64,000 bases of DNA, taken from positions 465,282 through 529,281 of the forward strand of contig JAEURQ010000003.1 in assembly GCA_016788425.1 (NCBI GenBank), given 5' to 3'. Of the stretch, positions 44,796 to 53,325 are shown in pieces. Each line of letters begins with the position of its first letter. Position 1 is the first letter of the stretch. The notes beneath the pieces are model-generated. The model did no database searches, had not been told where the DNA came from, and saw nothing but the letters and a program-made list of their open reading frames with translations. This DNA is from Chthonomonas sp. (GTDB lineage: Bacteria > Armatimonadota > Fimbriimonadia > Fimbriimonadales > Fimbriimonadaceae). The position numbers were made by a program, and so were the translations under genes.

Positions 44796-45229
44796 GCGCG
44801 ACCTACATGGTCCGGGTTTCGGCGACCTTGTCGATCCGACTGGAAGACTTCATCGATCTCGTACGAACGCAGCTTCTACGGCTTCACGAAAAAGGCGGTG
44901 TGCAACGCGATATCCACGTGCACCCGCGCCTGGTTGAATATCTCGACAGCTGGATTGCAGCTGCTGGCCTTCGCCCTTTTGATTTCCTCGTCCCCGCTTT
45001 CGATGCGCGGGGAACGGTGCAGACAGATCGGCAGCTTTCTCGCTAGGATGTTCTTAGCATGGTGAAACGCTCGTTCAGAGCAACGGGCATCACGGAGTTC
45101 CTCGCGAACGGCGGAAGCCTTGAGACCGCGCAGCAGCTGGCCAATCATGCGGACAGCAGAACTACAAAGCTCTACGACCGAAGAGCCACCAGACTCGAGC
45201 TCGAAGAGATTTTCCGCATTCGGTACTGA
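44796..45229 (+). pseudogene. Tyrosine recombinase C-terminal remnant, in-frame stop and internal deletion
   Basis: The frame reads LRLHEKGG...DIHVHPRLVEYLDSWIAAAG, then GTVQTDRQLSR followed by TAG at 45044-45046, then on in the same frame as DVLSMVKR-SFRATGITEFLANGG, LETAQQLANHADSRTTKLYD and RRATRLELEEIFRIRY-TGA. Compared with the copy at 35104 about 14 codons (ending in the first His of the HxxR box) are deleted between MVKR and SFRATG. Here the nucleophile Tyr is intact. So this copy is dead through a nonsense codon and a deletion, while the other lost its Tyr. It lies between the leader of operon copy A and the immunity candidate of copy B. Confidence 0.8.
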
Positions 45230-45272
45230 CCGTGTCACTCATCTACGTTCCGATGCAATGTTAAATTCCGAA

Positions 45273-45737
45273 TCAAGGCCGTTGAAACAAGAAAATTGTT
45301 GACCACCTGTGATCAATTCGCAGATCAATATCTTCGTTGTCAGGGTCTGTTCTCAGCCTGAAGTTCTTTTCGGCTCCTACAAGATACACGGCATTTCCGT
45401 TCGGGTGTTTCCAAATGACAGATCGTTTCCCAGTTAGCGTTTGCTCTTCCACAGTCTCTTGAATATAACCTATTCGCTCAAGCTCGCTGTCAAGTGACAA
45501 AAGTGATTTATCAAATGACTCATTAAATGACATTATTGAATAAAGGGCGTCGTGATTATCTCCGTATCCGCGAAGTCTTCCTTCTTCTTGTACCTCCCTA
45601 TTGGCAAGGTAAGGAATATTCAGTCGTGGTCCACTAACGGCACTGTTGCAACTCGCCCAAATGAGCAACAAGAGTGTGATGGCACCTCCCGATCCGAAAA
45701 CCACTTTTCTTCTCCGGCCCGTATTTCCATTATTCAT
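45273..45737 (-). CDS. Membrane-anchored or lipoprotein-like unknown behind RHS tip 3; candidate immunity protein
   Basis: 154 residues starting 12 bases after the stop of the RHS gene. The N-terminus has basic residues (TGRRRKVVFGSGG) followed by a hydrophobic stretch ending IWASCNS, an imperfect lipobox, so the protein may be an exported lipoprotein or membrane-anchored. The rest is one small domain (SLDSELERIGYIQETVEEQT, SVIWKHPNGNAVYLVGAEKN, WSTIFLFQRP). No family recognised. An envelope-located immunity protein would make sense if the tip is an extracellular protease. AT-rich compared with the RHS core. Confidence 0.6.
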   Translation of the reverse strand: MNNGNTGRRRKVVFGSGGAITLLLLIWASCNSAVSGPRLNIPYLANREVQEEGRLRGYGDNHDALYSIMSFNESFDKSLLSLDSELERIGYIQETVEEQTLTGKRSVIWKHPNGNAVYLVGAEKNFRLRTDPDNEDIDLRIDHRWSTIFLFQRP

Positions 45738-45749
45738 AATTGCGTAATA

Positions 45750-48700
45750 TTACGGTACATAGCTTGGACCATCCGATGGCTTTATTCGAATAAAACCAAG
45801 AAGTGGTTCCAAACAGCGTTCTAAACAATCCGGGTCTGCTTGACAATCTCTGTTGCGTTTATCATGACTTGCCCCGCAGCAATGCATCAACTCGTGCATG
45901 AGAGCTTGCGCATAATTGAGTCCGTCTGGACAGCCGTTCAAGCAAACACGAATTCGGCAATTACTTCTCCAACTTCCTCGTGTTGCGCCCATACAGCCTC
46001 CGGGGGTTAGATACTTACACGCATAGGAGGACTCGTAGCATGCGATATCTACACCATAGCCTGGGCTTCCCATTCCATGCTTGCAAAAGCACTCTCCCTC
46101 TTTTTCTGGTTGTGCTTCACCACATTTCTTCCAACAGTCATCGATCAAGGCTCTGTTCGCACAAGCCTTTCGCATTCGTTTCTGGATTTCAACCCAGGCT
46201 GCCCTAATTGGATGATCAGCCGGGCAGTCCTCAAATGGTTTTGCTAGACCGGTTGGGTCGATCCATGTGGTCGGATTTCCTGCGACATATCCGTACGGCA
46301 GCTCGCGTGGCCACAGAACATCTCTGGTGATGAACTGCCTTGTCTTCGTGCTTAACCAGCGCGCCCTGTTGTACTGCTCAGCAAAGGTGAGTCCCATAAA
46401 CTGAGCTCCGGATTGACCAGTCCAGGCAAAGAACTGCGTTGGCACGGCCCCGACGTACGTGCTTCCATACGGCTTGTATCGCGTGTAGCTACTGCCGCTT
46501 CCGTCCGAAAGGGTCGTCCCGGTCACCGAGCCTAGGTAGTCCACGAGCAAATCTTCGCGGTTGTTACTTCCGTAGGCGGAGTAGATGACCAGGCTATCCA
46601 CAAGTCCGAACCGCCAGAAGTCTGGCTCCGACGAAGCATCCTGTGCGAGCAAGAGGTCCTGCCCATCCCAGCACATGATGACCTGGCCGAACGCTTTGTC
46701 CTTGGTTCGAAGAAGACCATTCGAATGGTAACCCATCGTTTCTATGCCATCGCTTGTGAGACGATTTTCTTTGTCGAAGGTGAAGGTGGTGAGACTTGCT
46801 CCGACCGCCACGTTCGTCATGTTTCCATTGACATCGAATGTGTAGGTCGTCGTTGTGCTCCCCTGGATGCTCGTCACGAGACGCGATGCCGCATCGTACG
46901 TCATCGTGACGGGGTTCGTCTGCTCGGTGTTGGAGAGAATGTTGTCCCGCGAGTCAAACGTGTAGGTGTACGTGTGATTGATCGTCCCGCTCGTTTGCGC
47001 AGTGCTGATGCGGTCCTTCGCGTCGTACGTGTACGTCGTTTGCGACCCGTTCGAGTCGAGAATCCCCACCCGGTTGTTGTTCCCATCGAAGGTGTAGGTG
47101 AAGCACTGGTACTGGTTGTCTTTGTCGATCTCGTCGTGGATCACCGTGTTTCGGCCATCGGCGTCATACGTGTTCTTCTGCTTCCGACCGTAGTCAAAAA
47201 CGGTCGTCGTCTTGAATCCACGCGAGTCGTATTGGAAGGTCGTGATGATGCCGTCCGGATCGCGCATCCGTTCAGCGCGTCCATCAAGGTCATAGTACGT
47301 AGTTTGTTCCCCTCCTTGGGGATCAATCACTTGGGTTCGCTCTTGCGCGGAGTTGAAGGTGTAGGCCTGAACGTAAGCCCCTGGATCAGTCTTTCCGGTG
47401 AGTTGGTTCAGGGCATCAAAGACCATGGTGGTCACGCCGTTCCAGTCGGTGAGCGTCGTCATGTTGGAGTTCGCGTCATAGACCATCGTCATGCGCGTTC
47501 CCCCGGCGTAGAGCCGGGCCGTTTCTCGCCCGGCGTCATCGAAGGTGTATGTGGTCACGTCGCCACTTGCGAACTGCCGAGTAACAATGCGCTGCACCGC
47601 GTCATAGGCGTAGGTCGTCCGGTGATTTAGCTCGTTCGCAATGGCGAGCATATCGCCTCTCGCGTTGAACACCATCGAGATGATGCCTTCGGCGGGGTTG
47701 GTGATCGTGGTTTGCCGTCCGTCCAGATCATAGGCATAGGTCGTTGCATCACCCAGCGGATTTTTCTGGGCTGTGACTTGGTTTGCGGAGTCGTACGTGG
47801 TCGTCGAAATGTAGCCGCGCCCATTCATCACCGTGACGGGGCGGTTCGCCGCGTCGTAGCTCGTGGTCACGCGATTGTTGAGCGGAGTTTGCGAGACCGT
47901 GGCTCTTCCCGCTGGATCGTAGATCGTGGTCCATCGATTGCTCGCCGCGTCGATGCTCGCCGTCAATTGCCCGGCGGCGTCGAAAACCTGCGTAGTCCGA
48001 TTGTTGAGTGGGCTTTGCGAGGCGTACCCCCGGTTGAGCGCATCGTAGATGGTCGTGTTGACCCGGTTCAGCGGGTCCTTCACCGACGTTTGGTTGCCCG
48101 CCGCGTCGTACGTGTACGTCGTGAAATGCCCGAGAGCATTGCGCACGTCCTTTGTGCGACCGGCGAGGTCGTAGGTCATCGTCGTGCGGTTGCCGCGTGG
48201 GTCTTCGACCGCTGTCTGCTCACCCGCACTATTGAATGTGTATGTGGTGCGGTTTCCGACCTCATCGACACTTGCCCGCAGGCGGTTACTGTCGGTCGAA
48301 TACACCTGCGTCGAAACCTTGCCGAGCGCGTTCGTGATCGTGGTCAGATTCCCGGCCAGATCATACTGGTGCGTCGTGAGATTCCCGAGCGCATCTTGCA
48401 TGGCCGAAACCTGCCCCGCCGCGTCGTACACCGTTGTGGTGCGGTTGTTCATCGGGCTCTGCGTGGCAATTCGGCGACCTACGTTGTCGTAAATGGTCGT
48501 CGTCCGGCGTCCTAAGCCGTCTTGCGAGGCGATGGGGCCGCGAGCGTCGTAAATCGTGGTCGTCACGATTCCCGCTCCGTTAATCATGGACACCGGGCGG
48601 CTAGCTTCGTACGCCGTCGTAACGCGGTTGTTGTTGGCGTCTTGCACGGCGATGCGCTGCTTGGCGATATCGTAAATGAGGGTCGTTCGGTATCCAAGTG

Positions 48701-50324
48701 CATTTTGCACTTCGACTAGGTCACCCATGTTGTCATAGGTGTTTGTCGTGACCTGGTTCAGGGCGTTCTGAATCGTCGCGGGCTTGGCGTACCGGTTGTA
48801 CGCCATCGTCGTGCGATTGCCGAGCGGGTCAATCTCGACTTGGAGCAAGCACGAGTCGTAGACGTAGCGGCGCATGTCTCCCGCCGCGTTCGTGATGCTG
48901 ATGACGTGGTCGGCGACGTCGTAGACGCTCGTCGTGACCCTTCCCAGCTGATCCTTCACCGTGGTGCGACGGTTCAGGGAATCGTAGGTATAAGTGACCA
49001 CCCCGCCATCTGAATACATGGTCGTCAGGACGTTGCCGCGCGTGTCGTAGCTATGGGTTGTGCGAAGTCCGCGTGGATCGACGCTTGCTTGCAGAGTTCC
49101 GTCCGAGTTCCAAATGTAGCTCGTTATGCGGTTGAGAGGGTCCGTGCGCGTGACCATGCGCCGGTTCCCGTCGTAGGCCATCTTCGACACGTTGCCGAGG
49201 GCATCGGTGACGGTCGTTAAGTTGTTGCTCGCATCGTACTGGTAGGTTGTGATATTGCCGAGCGCGTCTTTGCTTGTGAGCGGCAAGTTGAAGTCGTTGT
49301 AAGTGAGGCTGACCACGTCGCCATAGGGCATCGTCTCGCGGACTCTGCGAAGCTGTGTGTCATACCCGTAAGTTACGACGTAGCCCGCAGGCATGGCCGC
49401 GGTCCGAACGTTGCTACTCCCATCAAGAGTGAATGTTGTTCGGCCACCCGCCGGGGATATCGTCACGGAGGTGTTTGTGGCGTAGGAATAGGTCCACACA
49501 CCGGCCCCAGCGGACATCGTTTCCACTCGGCCATCTGCGGCATAGGAATAGGTTGTGGCGTAGCCGCGAGAATCCGTGATGGTTGAGAGCCGATTATTGG
49601 CGTCGTATTCGTACTGAGTTGAGCAGCCAAGCGGGGTCTGAAACTGTGTAAGCTCATCGCCCGAATAGGTGAGTGTCCAGCGACGAGCTCCCCAATCCTC
49701 GATGCTGACCACTTTGCCGCCGGAGGAATTAAAGGTGACCTTATCGCCGCCGGGCACGGTGATTGTCTGCAACACCGACCCGGGCGAGGAAGCGTATGAG
49801 TAGGTGTGCCGGTTCCCGGAAGCGTCTTCAACCCTGCCAATGGTGAACTTGCTGTTCGCAACGATGGTTTGGCTGTAGACAATTTTCTTGCCGTCGGCGA
49901 AGGTCTCAATGAAGTCCGTTCCGTCGTAGTCAAGCTTTGTCCCGCTGACATAGCCAGTGAGAGCGGTGAAGGTTGCGGCAGTGCCCCAGCTCCAAGCTCC
50001 AGAGAATCCGTAGATTTTGCCATCCGCCCGCCGGACATAAACCACGCCTGAAATTTGATTGGCCGCAAGCTCGGCTTCGACGCTCGCGGAGCGACGCTTG
50101 CCCCATTTGACGTCGGTACTCGTGCTGTTCGAGTTGTAAAACAGGCTGATGTACAGGCTGAATCCCTTCGCCTGGAGTTCGATTTCTGGATCGATGGTAA
50201 GATGCCCCGTTGCCGGATCGGGTAGCGGTCTCGTCGGGTGATGGAGAATCGGATCGATGGAGACGCCTTGCGACTCGGCTCGAAGGACCGCGTCCCACGG
50301 CCACTGATCTGGGGATTGTCTCAT
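45750..50324 (-). CDS. RHS protein with C-terminal zincin-like metalloprotease domain (tip 3)
   Basis: 1524 residues. Residues 1 to about 960 are almost identical to the RHS protein at 39315; from TLTDWNGVTTMVFDALNQL on it follows instead the sequence of the partial RHS at 36878, up to WIDPTGLA (about 1361). The last 165 residues are unique and Cys-rich, and contain ALMHELMHCCGASHDKRN, that is HExxHxxGxxHD (first His about 1477), the metzincin zinc site in which the Glu is catalytic. The domain is small for a metzincin, and no Met-turn can be fixed by eye. A protease toxin released by the RHS shell is the natural reading. It starts at the last base of the Cys-rich gene (TAATG) and is followed after 12 bases by a candidate immunity gene. 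Confidence 0.85.
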   Translation of the reverse strand: MRQSPDQWPWDAVLRAESQGVSIDPILHHPTRPLPDPATGHLTIDPEIELQAKGFSLYISLFYNSNSTSTDVKWGKRRSASVEAELAANQISGVVYVRRADGKIYGFSGAWSWGTAATFTALTGYVSGTKLDYDGTDFIETFADGKKIVYSQTIVANSKFTIGRVEDASGNRHTYSYASSPGSVLQTITVPGGDKVTFNSSGGKVVSIEDWGARRWTLTYSGDELTQFQTPLGCSTQYEYDANNRLSTITDSRGYATTYSYAADGRVETMSAGAGVWTYSYATNTSVTISPAGGRTTFTLDGSSNVRTAAMPAGYVVTYGYDTQLRRVRETMPYGDVVSLTYNDFNLPLTSKDALGNITTYQYDASNNLTTVTDALGNVSKMAYDGNRRMVTRTDPLNRITSYIWNSDGTLQASVDPRGLRTTHSYDTRGNVLTTMYSDGGVVTYTYDSLNRRTTVKDQLGRVTTSVYDVADHVISITNAAGDMRRYVYDSCLLQVEIDPLGNRTTMAYNRYAKPATIQNALNQVTTNTYDNMGDLVEVQNALGYRTTLIYDIAKQRIAVQDANNNRVTTAYEASRPVSMINGAGIVTTTIYDARGPIASQDGLGRRTTTIYDNVGRRIATQSPMNNRTTTVYDAAGQVSAMQDALGNLTTHQYDLAGNLTTITNALGKVSTQVYSTDSNRLRASVDEVGNRTTYTFNSAGEQTAVEDPRGNRTTMTYDLAGRTKDVRNALGHFTTYTYDAAGNQTSVKDPLNRVNTTIYDALNRGYASQSPLNNRTTQVFDAAGQLTASIDAASNRWTTIYDPAGRATVSQTPLNNRVTTSYDAANRPVTVMNGRGYISTTTYDSANQVTAQKNPLGDATTYAYDLDGRQTTITNPAEGIISMVFNARGDMLAIANELNHRTTYAYDAVQRIVTRQFASGDVTTYTFDDAGRETARLYAGGTRMTMVYDANSNMTTLTDWNGVTTMVFDALNQLTGKTDPGAYVQAYTFNSAQERTQVIDPQGGEQTTYYDLDGRAERMRDPDGIITTFQYDSRGFKTTTVFDYGRKQKNTYDADGRNTVIHDEIDKDNQYQCFTYTFDGNNNRVGILDSNGSQTTYTYDAKDRISTAQTSGTINHTYTYTFDSRDNILSNTEQTNPVTMTYDAASRLVTSIQGSTTTTYTFDVNGNMTNVAVGASLTTFTFDKENRLTSDGIETMGYHSNGLLRTKDKAFGQVIMCWDGQDLLLAQDASSEPDFWRFGLVDSLVIYSAYGSNNREDLLVDYLGSVTGTTLSDGSGSSYTRYKPYGSTYVGAVPTQFFAWTGQSGAQFMGLTFAEQYNRARWLSTKTRQFITRDVLWPRELPYGYVAGNPTTWIDPTGLAKPFEDCPADHPIRAAWVEIQKRMRKACANRALIDDCWKKCGEAQPEKEGECFCKHGMGSPGYGVDIACYESSYACKYLTPGGCMGATRGSWRSNCRIRVCLNGCPDGLNYAQALMHELMHCCGASHDKRNRDCQADPDCLERCLEPLLGFIRIKPSDGPSYVP

Positions 50325-50533
50325 TAGCCGTCAAACTCCGTGGGGCAGAGGGGAGCCGCGCCTGGCTTTGCAAGCGGCATAAAAATGGGGCAATATTCAC
50401 CGGACCCGGGAGGCATGGGCAGAGGCGACACGCCACTGGAGAACGAGGAGCACCAGGCACCTTGCGGAAGCGAGCATTTTCCGTTCTCGCAACCTCTGGG
50501 TTCGCTCTGTGTCGGGAAAGGTACGTTAATCAT
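50324..50533 (-). CDS. Small Cys/Pro/Gly-rich protein encoded between NifU-like and RHS genes (copy B)
   Basis: 69 residues, the counterpart of 44054: RGCENGKC, PQGAWCSSFSSG, PPGSGEYCP and AAPLCP. All five Cys are kept while other positions vary (for example SNYSSG versus SSFSSG), which indicates purifying selection on the cysteines. The stop shares one base with the ATG of the RHS gene (TAATG), and the NifU-like stop lies two bases upstream of its start. No known family; function unknown. Confidence 0.75.
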   Translation of the reverse strand: MINVPFPTQSEPRGCENGKCSLPQGAWCSSFSSGVSPLPMPPGSGEYCPIFMPLAKPGAAPLCPTEFDG

Positions 50534-50535
50534 GG

Positions 50536-50886
50536 TCAGTTCTCAAATGCACTCTGTAACGCTGCGATAGCCCGAGGAGGGCAATCTCCCTTTCCTTCCG
50601 GAATCTCGCCCAGTAGTTGCTTCAAGTCTTCTTCCGTCCAAAGATGCGCAGTGGCGACCGGTTTGCCCTGCAGCAACTCAGCGATGAGGCTTCCGCACGC
50701 AATACTCGTGGGACAACCGTACGTCTTGTACGCTCCGCGCTCGATGTTCTCACCTGCGACCTGGAACCACAGCTCCATGAAAGGACCATCACCGGGAACT
50801 CCCGCCACGCCGTAGTGGGTGGCACTGGAGAGCGGACCAACATTGCGCATGTTGTTGATATGGTCCAATGCTAGCGGACTGAACAT
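50536..50886 (-). CDS. NifU/IscU-like iron-sulfur scaffold homologue, RHS-operon copy B
   Basis: 116 residues, about 95 percent identical by eye to the copy at 44260. It shares NMRNVGPL, GDGPFMELWFQV, YKTYGCPTSIACGSLIAELL and GDCPPRAIAAL, and likewise lacks the first scaffold Cys. Keeping the same unusual ligand set in both copies argues that it is functional. It is the first gene of operon copy B. A genuine housekeeping scaffold would be expected near cysteine desulfurase genes; none is in the window. Confidence 0.75.
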   Translation of the reverse strand: MFSPLALDHINNMRNVGPLSSATHYGVAGVPGDGPFMELWFQVAGENIERGAYKTYGCPTSIACGSLIAELLQGKPVATAHLWTEEDLKQLLGEIPEGKGDCPPRAIAALQSAFEN

Positions 50887-50985
50887 CTCAACAATGTCTT
50901 ACACTACCCCTGGCAAAAATAGTTGCGTTTTTCCAAGAATTTTGGAATATTGCCCATTTCTTAACATTAGGCTGAGTTCAATTGA
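50887..50985. repeat. Conserved region upstream of the NifU-like/RHS operon, copy B
   Basis: This is the second copy of the leader described at 44617, differing at only a few bases (for example TTTTGGAAT instead of TTTTCGAAT). Identity ends shortly after CTGAGTTCAAT at about 50980; beyond it the two flanks are unrelated. It marks the right boundary of the duplicated segment, which runs leftward through about 47,420 (copy A: about 41,140-44,725). Confidence 0.7.
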
Positions 50986-51159
50986 GCCCGGAAGAACCGC
51001 AGCCATTTGCTTGCTGTCCCAACCAAACTCGGCCCAGCCAAACCAACCGCTGGAGGCGGGAATTCTTGATTTGGGCCTCCAACCGAATCGCCACGAACAG
51101 GGACCAGGTTTACCGGTGGGGCACAAAGCCAACAATCTTGGACTCCGGTCCAGAATGGC

Positions 51160-51325
51160 GTGTGCACGAACGAAGCCTGAGCAATCACGCGTCGACGTTC
51201 AACCGCGCGTGGGTGTGTAACTGCTCGCAAAAGCTCTACCAAATCGCACGAATGAAAACCGAACAATTACGCGTCATCACGCAACCGCGCGAGGGTGTGT
51301 AATTGCTCGCAAAAGGCCTGCCAGA
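51160..51325. repeat. Imperfect 82-bp tandem repeat at the 3' end of the serine recombinase gene
   Basis: Starting at 51182 and again at 51264 the same sequence occurs with a spacing of 82 bases (CAATCACGCG versus CAATTACGCG, later GGGTGTGTAACTGCTCGCAA versus GGGTGTGTAATTGCTCGCAA). The right copy encodes the recombinase C-terminus EQLHTLARLRDDA-stop on the minus strand; the left copy still reads EQLHTHARLNVDA-stop. It may be a leftover 3' end of a related recombinase, or a recombination site next to the recombinase. The rest of the gap 50986-51160 holds no gene I can see. Confidence 0.6.
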
Positions 51326-52841
51326 TACAATTCGAGTGCCGAAAATCACTGGTTTCTCTGCTCACAGAGCTGATAATGAGCGGTCTGAAACGAATGATTT
51401 CCCCAAGCAGTTCCTGAGGTTGGATTTTCACACCGCCAGGCACAAAGGAGATTTCACCACTGAGCGTCTGCGCCATCGCAACGAGGAGTGCCTCCTGAGG
51501 TGTGATCGAGTACTCGTGCGCCCGGACGCACTTAGTGAGTTCCTGATCAAGGTAGCCCATTGCTCGGTTCACGTAGCTTCCCTGAAGGGCAAGTTGCTCC
51601 GATTCCTTGGCTTTCTCAGATATCAGCTGCCTTCTCGCTTGATCAAACTCTGCTTGGCCGATGGCTTCCTCAAGGCGAAGCTCAAGGAGCCGTTCAAGCT
51701 TCCGCTGGATCGCGCTCATACGACCTTCGATCTCGCTCGCGGTCGTCGACAATGCCGCCAAATCCCGTTCTATCATCCTGGCCACATCGGCCCTTGCGAC
51801 CTCCACAAGCCACCCAGGCAAGGCGATGCTCTGCATTAGGTCCATGAGAGCTTCCTCAAGCGCTTCGGCCCGAATAGCCGTCTTAGGACATCCCTTGTGG
51901 CCAGTGCAGTGGTAGTAGGTGTAGGTTCCTTTGAGATTGCCATCCACCCCGTATTTGCGCTTTGTTTGAGCGGTGATCGCGCAGCCGCAGCGGGAGCACC
52001 GAAAAATGCCTCCGAACGTGAACTTCTTTGGCGCGAACTTTCCGGCGCGGCCGGGTTTTGCACGGAGCCGCTTCTGCGCAAGGGCAAACTGCTCTTCGGA
52101 GATCATCGGCGTGTGTGCGCCGCTTCGAAGCTCGTTCTTGTAGCGAAACTTGCCTGCGTAGAATGGGTCAGAAAAGACCTTATACATGTATCCCTTTCGT
52201 AGGGGTTGTGACACTTTGCCACGAACGTAGTGCATCAACCCAAGGCTTCGCAGGTGCGATTCGATTGCGCTAACGGTCCACCCTTCGATGAAGAGCTGCC
52301 AACCCTGCTTCACCAGTTCGAACGCCGCTGGGTCAGCATCGATCTCTTTCGTTTCAAGATTGTTGCGGTATCCGAGCTTCGCCTTGTACGGAGCCCATCC
52401 TTTGTCGGCCTTGCTCGTGAGGCCACGCTTCACGTTCCGCCTCAGGTCCTGAATAAAGGCTGTGCTCATCCCATTCTCCACCGCAAGCAGAAGCGCACTG
52501 TCTTCGGAGTCGTACACTTTGGTTGGCGTTACGATCTTGCGAAGCTTTCCTGTTTGCAAGAGATGAGCGATTCGTCCCCCATCGACAGGGTTTCGAGACA
52601 GTCGATTGAGCGCCCATGTGAAGACCTCAGAGACGATGCCCTGCTCAATACTCTTGATGAGCCGTTCAAACTCGGGCCTCGCGAAGGGGTCCTTGGCGCT
52701 CTTGGATTCCAGGTACTCGGTCTCGATTGTTATCGTCCGCTCCCTGGCCAAGCTTCGAAGTACGTTCAACTGATCATCCAGGCTCTGCACCTGACGGTCT
52801 TCTGATTCACTCGACTTTCGGGCGTAGATGACTGCGGGCAT
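51267..52841 (-). CDS. Large serine recombinase (resolvase/invertase family integrase)
   Basis: 524 residues. The N-terminal catalytic domain starts MPAVIYARKSSESEDRQVQS, where the Ser after YARK is the nucleophile, and continues with FERLIKSIEQGIVSEVFTWA and LNRLSRNPVDGGRI. A recombinase domain follows (GWAPYKAKLGYRNN, MYKVFSDPFYAGKFRYKNE), then a zinc ribbon (FRCSRCGCAITAQTK, CTGHKGCPK) and a coiled-coil-like segment (SEIEGRMSAIQRKLERLLEL). Proteins of this build integrate or excise mobile elements without host factors. All catalytic features are present. A tandem repeat overlaps its 3' end. It could move a nested element around the RHS locus, or belong to the 51-64 kb element. Confidence 0.92.
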   Translation of the reverse strand: MPAVIYARKSSESEDRQVQSLDDQLNVLRSLARERTITIETEYLESKSAKDPFARPEFERLIKSIEQGIVSEVFTWALNRLSRNPVDGGRIAHLLQTGKLRKIVTPTKVYDSEDSALLLAVENGMSTAFIQDLRRNVKRGLTSKADKGWAPYKAKLGYRNNLETKEIDADPAAFELVKQGWQLFIEGWTVSAIESHLRSLGLMHYVRGKVSQPLRKGYMYKVFSDPFYAGKFRYKNELRSGAHTPMISEEQFALAQKRLRAKPGRAGKFAPKKFTFGGIFRCSRCGCAITAQTKRKYGVDGNLKGTYTYYHCTGHKGCPKTAIRAEALEEALMDLMQSIALPGWLVEVARADVARMIERDLAALSTTASEIEGRMSAIQRKLERLLELRLEEAIGQAEFDQARRQLISEKAKESEQLALQGSYVNRAMGYLDQELTKCVRAHEYSITPQEALLVAMAQTLSGEISFVPGGVKIQPQELLGEIIRFRPLIISSVSRETSDFRHSNCIWQAFCEQLHTLARLRDDA

Positions 52842-52989
52842 GGCTTTGCACTAAGTGGATGAGGAGGACCTGCTGAAAGACTCGACCCGCCGTTACAGTA
52901 TCGAAAGTTATGCCCAAATGGGACTGTACGGCCTCTTGAAACTCCTGAATCCCGGTCTGGGTCGGCGTTGGGAGCCACATTAGGTCGAA

Positions 52990-53009
52990 GACCCCGCGCG
53001 GGCGGGGTC
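52990..53009. terminator. GC-rich hairpin, probable terminator
   Basis: GACCCCGC-GCGG-GCGGGGTC is a perfect 8-bp stem with a four-base loop. It overlaps the very end of the 72-residue gene read on the minus strand and is followed on that strand by CTTCGACCT without a clear T run. It lies between the RadC group and the serine recombinase. Confidence 0.55.
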
Positions 53010-53226
53010 AGGGCTTTGTTGTGGTGACGGTGAAGGACTCGCAGAGCCTCTCCACCACTTCCTCAATGTATCGGTGTTCCACGGCCAGTGACTGACCGAA
53101 GAAGGTGTGGTGCCACGGAGAAAGCTGCGCAAAGTGATCCGATCCCGCTTCCGAGGTCGGGCGAATGAGGAAGATCGTTCCGTGGTTTTCAACTTCAAAG
53201 TCTGCATGGGGTGTTTCAATGCTCAT
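53008..53226 (-). CDS. Small conserved-type protein downstream of radC
   Basis: 72 residues: VENHGTIFLIRPTSEAGSDH, then HHTFFGQSLAVEHRYIEEVV. The pattern NHGxIFLxxP...FGxxLxVEHRYIxxxV is one I recognise from short hypothetical proteins of mobile elements; no function is known to me. It lies on the same strand as the RadC gene, 99 bases behind it, and probably shares its transcript. No signal or membrane segment. Confidence 0.6.
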   Translation of the reverse strand: MSIETPHADFEVENHGTIFLIRPTSEAGSDHFAQLSPWHHTFFGQSLAVEHRYIEEVVERLCESFTVTTTKP

Positions 53227-53325
53227 GGGTTACTCGTGCCGCGACTCGCGGCGAAGTGCACCTTGCCCCGCGTCATGGACTCCTGTGCAAAATGTAGATC
53301 GCTTGAGCAATTACTCGCAGAAGTG

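Noticed and set aside
39315-50324. Repetitive DNA resembling a repeat array or CRISPR
   Set aside because: The repeats are codon-level RHS/YD repeats of variable spacing within coding genes; no constant repeat with unique spacers was found anywhere in the window.
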